Translations under genes and position numbers: made by a program | NCBI GenBank assembly: GCA_035571835.1 | Contig: DATNBU010000033.1 | Span: 1 to 64,000 of the forward strand | Direction of reading: 5' to 3' | Origin: Candidatus Limnocylindrales bacterium | GTDB taxonomy: Bacteria > Desulfobacterota > Binatia > UBA1149 > CAITLU01 | DNA length: 64,000 bases | Shown: piece by piece, positions 33,648 through 41,044 of the stretch | Layout of the letters: the number at the start of each line of letters is the position of its first letter | Numbering within the stretch: the first letter of the stretch is position 1 | Notes under the pieces: generated by a model | What the model saw: the letters and a program-made list of their open reading frames with translations, nothing else | Told to the model about the DNA's origin: nothing | Database searches by the model: none

Positions 33648-33748
33648 CCGCAAATCGGAGCGGAGATGCCCAATTCATAATGAATGACGGACGCAGATTT
33701 TGACTGCTATGACATTGGCAACCTCCTTCTGACGCGCGAGCCTGCGGC

Positions 33749-34435
33749 ATGCCGAGAGGCCCTCGCATTGCCCCCGGAGGCTGGATCTTTCACGTCCTAA
33801 ACCGTCGGTGTGGCAAGGAGAACCTGTTCGACGCGTCCCCATCCTACCGCGACTTTCTCGGGATCGTTGGCGAAGCGGCCATGCGCGATCAAATGCGAGT
33901 CCTGGCCTATTGCGCAATGCCCACGCACTGGCACATGCTCTTGTGGCCAAGAGCCGACGGCGAGCTCGCGCGCTTCGTCCAGCGTGTGACGACGCGACAT
34001 ACGCATCGGTGGCACCAACGACACCTGACCAAGGGTCGTGGTCATCTTTACCAGGCTCGGTACAAGAGCTTCCCGGTGCTCGCGGACGATCACCTGCTCA
34101 CAGTGTGCCGGTACATCGAGCGAAACCCGCTGCGCGCCGGGCTGATCGAACCGGCCGAAGCGTGGCCGTGGTCAAGTGCCGCCGCTCGCATCCAGGCGAA
34201 AGACGACGGAGCCCTTTGTGATGTCAATGCGGTTCCACTGACGCCGCTCCCGACTGCATCGCCGCGAGACTGGAGCCGCTGGTTGAACGAACCGCAGACC
34301 GCTGCGGAGTTGGCGTCCATGCGTTCGTGCGTGCAGCGCGGGCTCCCCTACGGCGATCCTCTATGGACTGAAGATGCCGCAGCAACGCTCGGGATTCGCC
34401 TCGAGTTGGGGCGGGCCGGCCGGCCGAAGAAGTGA
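33749..34435 (+). CDS. REP-associated tyrosine transposase (RAYT, IS200/IS605-related)
   Basis: RAYTs are single-strand Y1 HUH transposases that are thought to mobilise REP palindromes. The 228-residue protein has the start pattern PRIAPGGWIFHVLNRR, the HUH motif as His60-Trp-His62 (AMPTHWHMLLWP), and the catalytic Tyr122 in VCRYIERNPLRAGL followed by WPWSS. The C-terminus ends in a basic GRAGRPKK tail, common in this group. All key residues are intact, so it may be active. The ATG at 33749 lacks a strong ribosome-binding site. Inverted REP copies on both sides (33625-33647 and 34603-34652) mark this as a REPtron-like unit. Confidence 0.92.
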   Translation: MPRGPRIAPGGWIFHVLNRRCGKENLFDASPSYRDFLGIVGEAAMRDQMRVLAYCAMPTHWHMLLWPRADGELARFVQRVTTRHTHRWHQRHLTKGRGHLYQARYKSFPVLADDHLLTVCRYIERNPLRAGLIEPAEAWPWSSAAARIQAKDDGALCDVNAVPLTPLPTASPRDWSRWLNEPQTAAELASMRSCVQRGLPYGDPLWTEDAAATLGIRLELGRAGRPKK

Positions 34436-34551
34436 ACCCGTGGTCGGTCGGCCTGAGCAGTGAACCACCGCCGGCAGAAGGAGGCTTTCACGTCATCCCA
34501 TCCATTTCGATGAAGATGGCCATATAGAACCAGCCGGGCGCGGGCGTGTCA

Positions 34552-34652
34552 GAAAATCATTCTGTCCCGCAGACCCCAGCTCCAGCGATGCGGCCGGTCA
34601 GAAAATCAGTGTCTGTCCCCGATTTCCCGAAATCAGTGTCTGTCCCCGATTT
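34552..34652 (-). repeat. REP-like elements, family 1, right flank of the RAYT gene (two full copies and a remnant)
   Basis: Full copies at 34603-34625 and 34630-34652 carry AATCAGTGTCTGTCCCC, the reverse complement of the left-flank copy, spaced 27 nt apart. A degenerate copy (AAATCATTCTGTCCC) lies at about 34552-34566. The last copy ends exactly where the leuD stop codon begins. The rest of 34436-34551 shows no gene. Confidence 0.8.
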
Positions 34653-35255
34653 CTAAAAGTGCAGGTACGGCAGGGATTCGGCGGTGCGGGCGATCTGGGG
34701 TTTGCCTTCGAGGAGCTGGCCGATCGGGTCCCATTGGCCGGTCATCAGGGCTTCGCGGGCGGCGGGCTTGATCGCGAGCGGCAGGACGAGGTCGCCGGCG
34801 CGCACCTGCTCGGCTTCGAGGTCGATCGTGATCGCGGTTTGCGGCGCCGACTCCACCAGATCGGCAAGCCGGCGGACATCGGCGGGCGTCAGCACGACGC
34901 ACGGCAGGCCGAGCGTCGTCGAGTTGCCGAAGAAGATCTCCGCGAAGCCCTCGGCGATGACGGCCTTGAAGCCGGCTTTGGCGATCGCCTGCGGAGCATG
35001 CTCGCGCGACGACCCGCAGCCGAAGTTCTGGTTCGAGATGAGAATGCTCGCGCCGGCAAAGCGCGCGTCGTTCAGCGGATGCGCGAGCGCGTTGCCGTCC
35101 CTGTCGAACCGCACGTCGTGGAACAGCCGCGCGCCGAGCCCGTCGAACGTCACGCATTTCATGTACGCAGCCGGAATGATGCGATCGGTGTCGATGTCGT
35201 TGCCGGGAACGTAGACGCCGCGGCCGGTGACGGTCGTGATCTTTGCCAGTGCCAT
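34653..35255 (-). CDS. leuD: 3-isopropylmalate dehydratase small subunit
   Basis: LeuD forms the swivel domain of isopropylmalate isomerase in leucine synthesis. The 200-residue protein starts at the ATG at 35255 after GAGGAG, 12 nt downstream of leuC. Diagnostic segments are GNDIDTDRIIPA near the N-terminus, NFGCGSSREHAPQAI at about 72, and AEGFAEIFFGNS. The length matches the bacterial LeuD group of about 200 residues. The coding end abuts a REP copy, so no room remains for a conventional terminator except the REP stem itself. Homoaconitase small subunits look similar, but the divergent LysR regulator and pairing favour leucine synthesis. Confidence 0.93.
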   Translation of the reverse strand: MALAKITTVTGRGVYVPGNDIDTDRIIPAAYMKCVTFDGLGARLFHDVRFDRDGNALAHPLNDARFAGASILISNQNFGCGSSREHAPQAIAKAGFKAVIAEGFAEIFFGNSTTLGLPCVVLTPADVRRLADLVESAPQTAITIDLEAEQVRAGDLVLPLAIKPAAREALMTGQWDPIGQLLEGKPQIARTAESLPYLHF

Positions 35256-35266
35256 CGAATGTCTCC

Positions 35267-36676
35267 TCAGATCCCGAACGTCTGCCGCGCGTCGGCCACG
35301 CAGCCTTCGATGGCTGCGGCCGCCACCATGACCGGGCTCATCAGCACCGTGCGTCCGGTCGTGCTGCCCTGGCGTCCCTTGAAATTGCGATTCGACGACG
35401 ATGCGCAGAACTGGTCGCCGATGAGCTTGTCGGGGTTCATCGCGAGGCACATCGAGCAGCCGGCCTCGCGCCACTCGAACCCCGCTTCGGTGAAGATGCG
35501 GTCGAGCCCTTCGGCGATCGCGGCGCGAGCGACTTCCTGTGAGCCCGGCACCGCGAGCGCGCGCACGTGCGGCGCGACCTTGCGGCCCTTCAGGTAGTGC
35601 GCGACCTCGCGAAAGTCGGACAGGCGCCCGTTCGTGCAGCTGCCGATGAAGCACACGTCGACTTTCGCACCGCGGATCGGCTTTCCGCCGTCGAGCTTCA
35701 TGTATTCGAGCGCTTCGCGGATGCCGGCCGCTTCGTTCTCGTCTTTCGCGTCGGCGACGCTCGGGATGTTCTCGGTCACCGCGATCGCCTGGCCCGGATT
35801 GATTCCCCACGTCACGGTCGGCGCGATGTCGGCCGTGCTGATGCGCACGACGTCGTCGTAGTCCGCGTCCGCATCGGATGCGATCTCTTTCCAGTACGCG
35901 ACCGCGCGATCCCACGCATCGCCCTTCGGCACGAACTCGCGCCCTTTCAGGAACGCGAACGTCTTCTCGTCGGGGTTGACGTAGCCGACGCGCGCGCCGC
36001 CTTCGATCGCCATGTTGCAGACCGTCATGCGCTCTTCCATCGACAGGCCTTCGATCGTCGAGCCGGCAAACTCGTACGCGAACCCGGTTCCGCCGTTGAC
36101 GCCGAGCGTGCGGATGATGTGCAGGATGATGTCTTTCGCGTAGACGCCGGCACCGAGCTTGCCGTCGATCTCGATGCGGCGGACCTTGAGCGGCGCCAGC
36201 GCGAGTGTCTGCGTTGCGAGCACGTCGCGCACCTGCGTGGTGCCGATGCCGAACGCGATCGCGCCGAACGCACCGTGCGTCGAGGTGTGCGAGTCGCCGC
36301 ACGCGATCGTCATGCCGGGCTGCGTGATGCCGAGCTCCGGACCGATCACGTGCACGATGCCCTGGTGGCCGGTCTCGGGTCCGAAGAAGCGTATGCCGAA
36401 CTCGCCGCACGCCTTCTCGAGCGCGACCATCATCCCTTCGGCGAGCGGGTCCTCATACGGGCGCACCCGGGTATCGGTCGGCACGATGTGATCGACGGTC
36501 GCGAACGTGCGGTCGGGCCGCAGCACGCCGAGGCCGAGATCGCGCAGCATGCCGAACGCCTGCGGGCTGGTGACCTCGTGGATCAGATGGGCGCCGATGA
36601 AGAGCTGGTCGGCCCCGCCGGGCAGCCGCCGGACGGTGTGCCGGTCCCAGACTTTCCTGAAAAGACTTTTTCCCAT
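35267..36676 (-). CDS. leuC: 3-isopropylmalate dehydratase large subunit
   Basis: LeuC carries the [4Fe-4S] cluster and catalyses isomerisation of 2-isopropylmalate to 3-isopropylmalate. The 469-residue protein matches E. coli LeuC in length. Visible are TVDHIVPTD, the substrate-binding [15 protein letters not shown], the cluster cysteine in [13 protein letters not shown], and the CSMC pair in [13 protein letters not shown]. The C-terminal [12 protein letters not shown] is also conserved. It begins 71 nt from the divergent LysR-type gene, and the palindrome in that gap is the likely control site. Confidence 0.96.
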   Translation of the reverse strand: MGKSLFRKVWDRHTVRRLPGGADQLFIGAHLIHEVTSPQAFGMLRDLGLGVLRPDRTFATVDHIVPTDTRVRPYEDPLAEGMMVALEKACGEFGIRFFGPETGHQGIVHVIGPELGITQPGMTIACGDSHTSTHGAFGAIAFGIGTTQVRDVLATQTLALAPLKVRRIEIDGKLGAGVYAKDIILHIIRTLGVNGGTGFAYEFAGSTIEGLSMEERMTVCNMAIEGGARVGYVNPDEKTFAFLKGREFVPKGDAWDRAVAYWKEIASDADADYDDVVRISTADIAPTVTWGINPGQAIAVTENIPSVADAKDENEAAGIREALEYMKLDGGKPIRGAKVDVCFIGSCTNGRLSDFREVAHYLKGRKVAPHVRALAVPGSQEVARAAIAEGLDRIFTEAGFEWREAGCSMCLAMNPDKLIGDQFCASSSNRNFKGRQGSTTGRTVLMSPVMVAAAAIEGCVADARQTFGI

Positions 36677-36717
36677 CCGGCGAGTATCGGCCGGATCGAC
36701 CGTTTAGTCTAATGAAA

Positions 36718-36742
36718 CATTCTTAGCAGTCTGCTAAGAATG
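36718..36742. promoter_or_regulatory. Perfect palindrome between leuC and lysR-type gene (probable operator)
   Basis: CATTCTTAGCA (36718-36728) and TGCTAAGAATG (36732-36742) are perfect 11-bp inverted arms separated by GTC. The palindrome ends 5 nt before the regulator's ATG and starts 41 nt before the leuC start. It contains a T-N11-A type core expected for LysR family binding. It is AT-rich against a very GC-rich background. Position suggests autorepression of the regulator and control of leuCD. Confidence 0.8.
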
Positions 36743-36747
36743 GCTTC

Positions 36748-37764
36748 ATGTTCGACGCTTCCCTGCTGCCTGCTCTTCACGATGCGCTGACGGTTGCGCG
36801 ACACGGCTCGGTCGCGCGCGCTGCGGCGGCGCTGTTCAAGACGCCGTCGGCCGTCAGCCAGCAGCTGCGCCGCATCGAGACGCAGTTCGGTGTCGCACTG
36901 TTCGAGCGCGACGGACGCGGAATCCGGCTGACGGCCGCGGGCGAAGCGTTTCTCGGAGCTGCGACCCGCCTGTTCGATGAAGCCGAGTCCGTCTACCAGG
37001 TGCTCGGCCAGATGTCGGGTGCGCCGGTTTCCACGGTGCGCATCGCCGTCAGCGATTATCTCGGAAAGGAGCTTCTCGCTCCGGTGCTTCGCGACATTCA
37101 TTCGCCGGTGGCGCGATCGGCCGGCGCGCCGCCGGTTCGCGTCGCGATCACGACTGCGCATTCGTCCGATGCGGTCCGTCTTCTCGAGCTCGGACAGGTC
37201 GACGCGGCGATCGTCAGCACGGCCGCATCGCATCCGGCTCTCGACGAGCATCTGCTGTTCGAGCAACCGATGCGCTGGATCGCCGCGCGCAGGGATCCGT
37301 CGCTTCCTGTCGCCGAGCGGCTCTCGACCGAACCGGTGCTTCGGCTGTCGCCCGGAAGCCATGGCCGCGCGATCCTCGACGCATGGCTCGAGAGGAGCGA
37401 CATCCATCCTGCATCGACGATCGACGTGCCCAGCGTCTCGCTGCTCGTCGCATACGCCGTGACCGGATGCGGAATCGGACTCGCTCCGGCGCTGCCGCTA
37501 CGCGACGTGGATGCGCAGAAAGTCTTCCTCGCCGACGCCGACGTCGAGCCGCTGGCCGTACGCCTCGTGCTGCGCCCGAGCTTTCCCGTCGGCCCCGCGC
37601 TGGCATCGGTTCTCGAGCGGGTAAAGGCGCAGGGGATTTCGATTCGCGAGCAGTTGACCTCGCCGGCTGCCGCGCTGACCGCACGCCGCAACGCAAAAGC
37701 CGGTAAAACAGCCGCCGGATCGCGTGCGGGCTCCCGGCTTTCCCGCACAAGACGACCGCGTTAG
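36748..37764 (+). CDS. LysR-family transcriptional regulator, divergent from leuCD
   Basis: The 338-residue protein has the LysR winged helix at its N-terminus (about 5-65: ALTVARHGSVARAAAALFKTPSAVSQQLRRIE) and a periplasmic-binding-like effector domain (about 90-300). The N-terminal motif is intact. After about residue 305 there is a basic, Ala/Arg-rich tail (TARRNAKAGKTAAGSRAGSR) not typical of the family. It starts 5 nt after a perfect palindrome shared with leuC. Its likely job is control of leucine synthesis, perhaps with an isopropylmalate effector as for LeuO/LeuR-like regulators, but this is inference from position. Confidence 0.9.
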   Translation: MFDASLLPALHDALTVARHGSVARAAAALFKTPSAVSQQLRRIETQFGVALFERDGRGIRLTAAGEAFLGAATRLFDEAESVYQVLGQMSGAPVSTVRIAVSDYLGKELLAPVLRDIHSPVARSAGAPPVRVAITTAHSSDAVRLLELGQVDAAIVSTAASHPALDEHLLFEQPMRWIAARRDPSLPVAERLSTEPVLRLSPGSHGRAILDAWLERSDIHPASTIDVPSVSLLVAYAVTGCGIGLAPALPLRDVDAQKVFLADADVEPLAVRLVLRPSFPVGPALASVLERVKAQGISIREQLTSPAAALTARRNAKAGKTAAGSRAGSRLSRTRRPR

Positions 37765-37777
37765 CTTCTGCGCCTTC

Positions 37778-38368
37778 ATGTCCTGGGGACGAGATACAGC
37801 CGATTCATCGAAACAGGCCGGACGCCTTCTGAAGTGGAACGACGGCCGCGGCTTCGGGTTCATCCTTCCGGAAGCCGGCGGCGATACGGTGTTCGTGCAC
37901 ATTTCGGGGTTCCTGCCCGGGGCCCGGCGTCCGAAGGAAGGTGATGTCGTCTACTACGACATCGAGCACGAACAGCGCCGGACCAAGGCCGTCAACGTGC
38001 GCATCAAGGCGCTGCCGCTGCCCGATACGGTCAAGGTCGCATACGGCGTGGGCCTTCTGTGGCTCGCGATCTTCTTTCTGTTTCTCGCCGGAGTGGTCGA
38101 GCCGGCGCTGCCGATCATCGGCTATCTCGTGATGAGCATCGTCACATTCGGCTTCTACTACGCCGACAAGAAAAGGGCCGAGACCAATCGCTGGCGCATT
38201 ACCGGCACCAGCCTGCATGTGCTCGAAGCGGTCGGCGGCTGGCCCGGCGCGGTGCTCGCAATGGCGATGCTTCGCCACCTGACGCGCAAGCGCGAGCACC
38301 TGACGATGCTGTGCGCGATCATCGCGATTCACGTTGCAGTGTGGGTGGTCTGGTATCTGTTCACCTGA
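37778..38368 (+). CDS. Cold-shock domain fused to DUF1294 membrane domain
   Basis: The 196-residue protein joins an N-terminal cold-shock (OB) domain, residues about 10-70 with GRLLKWNDGRGFGFILP and DTVFVHISGF (RNP1- and RNP2-like aromatic motifs), to a C-terminal membrane domain with four helices and the DUF1294 signature YYADKKRAETNRWRITGTSLHVLEAVGGWPGA. The fusion is known in proteobacteria; its function is not established. The DUF1294 part places a nucleic-acid-binding domain at the membrane. I chose the ATG at 37778, since upstream residues are unrelated to the family. No good ribosome-binding site is visible. Confidence 0.88.
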   Translation: MSWGRDTADSSKQAGRLLKWNDGRGFGFILPEAGGDTVFVHISGFLPGARRPKEGDVVYYDIEHEQRRTKAVNVRIKALPLPDTVKVAYGVGLLWLAIFFLFLAGVVEPALPIIGYLVMSIVTFGFYYADKKRAETNRWRITGTSLHVLEAVGGWPGAVLAMAMLRHLTRKREHLTMLCAIIAIHVAVWVVWYLFT

Positions 38369-38389
38369 ACGCGCGCTCGCAGCGCGTTT
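38368..38389 (+). terminator. Possible terminator hairpin after the cold-shock/DUF1294 gene
   Basis: AACGCGC and GCGCGTT form a perfect 7-bp stem with a 7-nt loop (GCTCGCA), followed by only a short T run. It begins at the last base of the stop codon. The stem is strong but the T tract is weak. Confidence 0.4.
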
Positions 38390-38410
38390 GGCTGCCTGCA
38401 CACTCCGGCA

Positions 38411-38473
38411 AACCTGCGATCCGATCGAGCAAGCCTGCGATCTGACCGAGCAAGCCTGCGAGCGGATGGATCA
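38411..38473. repeat. Three 21-bp direct repeats at the end of the penicillin-binding protein gene
   Basis: Units AACCTGCGATCCGATCGAGC, AGCCTGCGATCTGACCGAGC and AGCCTGCGAGCGGATGGATC (each plus A) run head to tail and end at the stop of the PBP gene. Read on the minus strand in another frame they encode repeats of AGLLxxI type, so a 7-residue repeat in a lost C-terminal extension is possible. Confidence 0.6.
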
Positions 38474-41044
38474 GCCGTCCGCAGGAAACCGCGGCAGCGG
38501 CTCGCGCCGCGTCGACGCGGCGTCGCGGTCGAGATACTTCGCCGGGATCTGCCCGCGCGGAAATCCGAACCAGCCCTCGCCGATCTTGACGAGCACCGCC
38601 TCGTCCGGAATCCCGATGCGCGGCGGCACGGTCGGCTCGAGGCTGTCCATGATCTTCATCCACGCCGGCAGCGAAGTGACGCCGCCGGTTTCCTTCGGAC
38701 CGATGCTTTCCGGACCGTCCGATCCGACCCAGACCGCAATGGTGTGATTGGCGTCGAACCCGACGAACCACGCATCGACGCATTCGTTGGTCGTGCCGGT
38801 CTTGCCGGCGCGATCGTAGCCTTCCTTGAATGCGCGCTTCGCCGTCCCTGTCTTGATCGGCTCGCGCATCATGTCGGCGAGCTCGTAGGCGATTCCGGCC
38901 GGAAGCGCGCGCGGCTGCGGCGCACCCGGAAGCTTTCCGACCGTCTCTCCGTCGACGACGACGTTGCCGCCGGCCACGCCGAGAAGCTTTCCCGCCTGGT
39001 CGCGGATCGAGTCGATCATGACCGGCTCGGTCGGCGCGCCCATGCGCGCGATCGTCGTGTAGGCGATCGCGAGATCCATGGGCGTCACTTCGCTGCTGCC
39101 GAGCGCGATCGACATGTCGGCACGAAGCGGCGTGCGCACGCCCATTGCGCGCGCCGTTTCGACCACGCGCCTCGGACCGAGCTCCTTCACGAAGCGCACC
39201 GAGACGGTGTTCAGGCTCTTCGCGAGCGCGTTGCGCATCGGCAGATTGCCGTAATACTTGTCCTCGTAGTTGGCCGGCGACCAGATCTTGCCGTTGCCGC
39301 CCGGCAGCGAGATCGGCGCGTCGTGCACGATGTCGAGCTGGTTCTTTCCGGACTTGAGCGCGGTCGCATAGACGAACGGCTTGAAGCTGCTGCCCGGCTG
39401 GCGCCGCGCCTGCGTGGCGCGCACGAAGCCTTCGAGCACGTCATGGTATCCGCCGACCAGCGCACGCACGCGTCCGGTCGCGTTGTCGATCACGACCGAA
39501 GCGCCTTCTGCCCACGGCTTGGGATCGAGCCTGACGGACTTGTCGTCGATCAAGCAGACCTTGAGCACGTCGCCGGTGCCGGCAACCGACGACAGCATGT
39601 GCCGGCTCTTGCCGTCGGTCCCGCGTACGGTCACCGAGCGATCGCCTTTGACGAGCGCGAACGAGAACGGTCCGGCCTGGAGATCGTCGAGACCGCGCTT
39701 GCCGACCATCGCTTCGAAACAGTCGTCGGGCCGCGGCCTCGCGACCGGCGGGATCGCCGGTATCGGTAGCGGAGCGGCAGGCTTCGCCGCACCCTTCTTG
39801 ATGTTCTGGCCCGGCTTTTTCGCCGCGGCTTCGGCGAGCTTGCGAGCCTCCTCGGCCTTTGCGGCAAGCGCGGCTTCCTCGGTTTCGCGGTCGCCCGGGG
39901 CATCGAGCGATTCCGGCGAGGCAATGCGCTGGAGCCCGGCAGCGCGCGCGAGAAACGCCTGGCGCTGCGTCTCGCCTCCGAGGTGCTCGACGACGCCGCG
40001 TCGCCCGCGCCGATCGTCCACGGCATGCAGCGCATCGCGCACCGCGGTTTCGGCCGTGGCCTGCGTCGTAAGATCGAGCGGCGTGTAGACGTGGAAACCC
40101 TGGGCCAGCGGAGTGTCGCTGCCGAACAGGCGGCGGATCTCGCGACGGACTTCGGTCAGGTACGCCAGGCCGACGTCGGTGCGCGTGGGTTTCTCGATCG
40201 GAAGAACCACCGGCTCCTGTGCGAAAGTGCGAGCGTCTCCGAGCGTGATGTATCCTTCCTCGACCATGCGGCCGAGCACGTAGCTCCTGCGTGCGAGGGC
40301 ACTCTCGGGATGTTTGTGAGGCGAATATCGCGTCGGCGCCGGCACGAGGCCGGCAAGCATCGCCGCCTGGCCGGCATCGAGCTCGGCCGCGGGCTTGCCG
40401 AAGTAGTCGAGGGCAGCGGCTTCAACTCCGTAATTTCCCGAGCCGAGGTAGACGTAGTTGATGTAGAGCTCGAGCAGCTCCTTCTTGGTCAGCTCGCGCT
40501 CGAGACGCATCGCGAGCACGGCTTCGCGCATCTTGCGGATGTAGCTTCGCTCTTTTCCGACGAGAAGATTCTTGACGATCTGCTGCGTGATCGTCGAGCC
40601 GCCCTGATGCACGCCGCCTTTGAAATAGTTGCTCGCGAGCGCGCGCAGGATGCCGGCGGGGTCGACACCCCGGTGAGTAAAAAACCTGCGGTCTTCGGCA
40701 GCAACGAACGCCTGCCAGATGTGGTCGGGAAGGTCCTTGATCGGAACCCAGATGCGGCGCTCGACATAAAATTCGTCGACGGGAGTGCCGGCCGCATCGT
40801 AGATCACGCAGTTCGACGGCGGCCTGTACGCCTGCACGTGCGCGAGATTTTCGGGAAGTGTCGACAGGACGTTTTGATCGAACCAGCGCGAGCCCCATAC
40901 TGCACCGGCGACGCCGGCGATCATGCAGATGAGTAGCACCCCTCGCAGGAAGCGGCGCGTCCGTCTCAGCCGTACCTTCTTCTTCGGCTTCTTTGCGGGC
41001 AGCACCGGCTGGGTTTCGTCGTTCGCGATATCGTCGTTCGCCAT
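38471..41044 (-). CDS. Class A penicillin-binding protein (PBP1A-like transglycosylase/transpeptidase)
   Basis: This bifunctional peptidoglycan synthase has 857 residues from the ATG at 41044 (MANDDIAND). After a basic cytoplasmic tail and one membrane helix (about 35-55) comes the GT51 domain with AAEDRRFFTHRGVD, GGSTITQQIVKNLL and the ELYINYVYLGSGNYGVEAAA segment. A low-complexity Ala/Lys/Pro insert (about 385-445) and an OB-like domain follow. The transpeptidase has SSFK (in PGSSFKPFVYA), SLN and KTGTTNE. It acts in the periplasm in wall growth. The 5' end is back to back with, and probably overlaps, the divergent lipoprotein gene. Confidence 0.93.
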   Translation of the reverse strand: MANDDIANDETQPVLPAKKPKKKVRLRRTRRFLRGVLLICMIAGVAGAVWGSRWFDQNVLSTLPENLAHVQAYRPPSNCVIYDAAGTPVDEFYVERRIWVPIKDLPDHIWQAFVAAEDRRFFTHRGVDPAGILRALASNYFKGGVHQGGSTITQQIVKNLLVGKERSYIRKMREAVLAMRLERELTKKELLELYINYVYLGSGNYGVEAAALDYFGKPAAELDAGQAAMLAGLVPAPTRYSPHKHPESALARRSYVLGRMVEEGYITLGDARTFAQEPVVLPIEKPTRTDVGLAYLTEVRREIRRLFGSDTPLAQGFHVYTPLDLTTQATAETAVRDALHAVDDRRGRRGVVEHLGGETQRQAFLARAAGLQRIASPESLDAPGDRETEEAALAAKAEEARKLAEAAAKKPGQNIKKGAAKPAAPLPIPAIPPVARPRPDDCFEAMVGKRGLDDLQAGPFSFALVKGDRSVTVRGTDGKSRHMLSSVAGTGDVLKVCLIDDKSVRLDPKPWAEGASVVIDNATGRVRALVGGYHDVLEGFVRATQARRQPGSSFKPFVYATALKSGKNQLDIVHDAPISLPGGNGKIWSPANYEDKYYGNLPMRNALAKSLNTVSVRFVKELGPRRVVETARAMGVRTPLRADMSIALGSSEVTPMDLAIAYTTIARMGAPTEPVMIDSIRDQAGKLLGVAGGNVVVDGETVGKLPGAPQPRALPAGIAYELADMMREPIKTGTAKRAFKEGYDRAGKTGTTNECVDAWFVGFDANHTIAVWVGSDGPESIGPKETGGVTSLPAWMKIMDSLEPTVPPRIGIPDEAVLVKIGEGWFGFPRGQIPAKYLDRDAASTRREPLPRFPADG

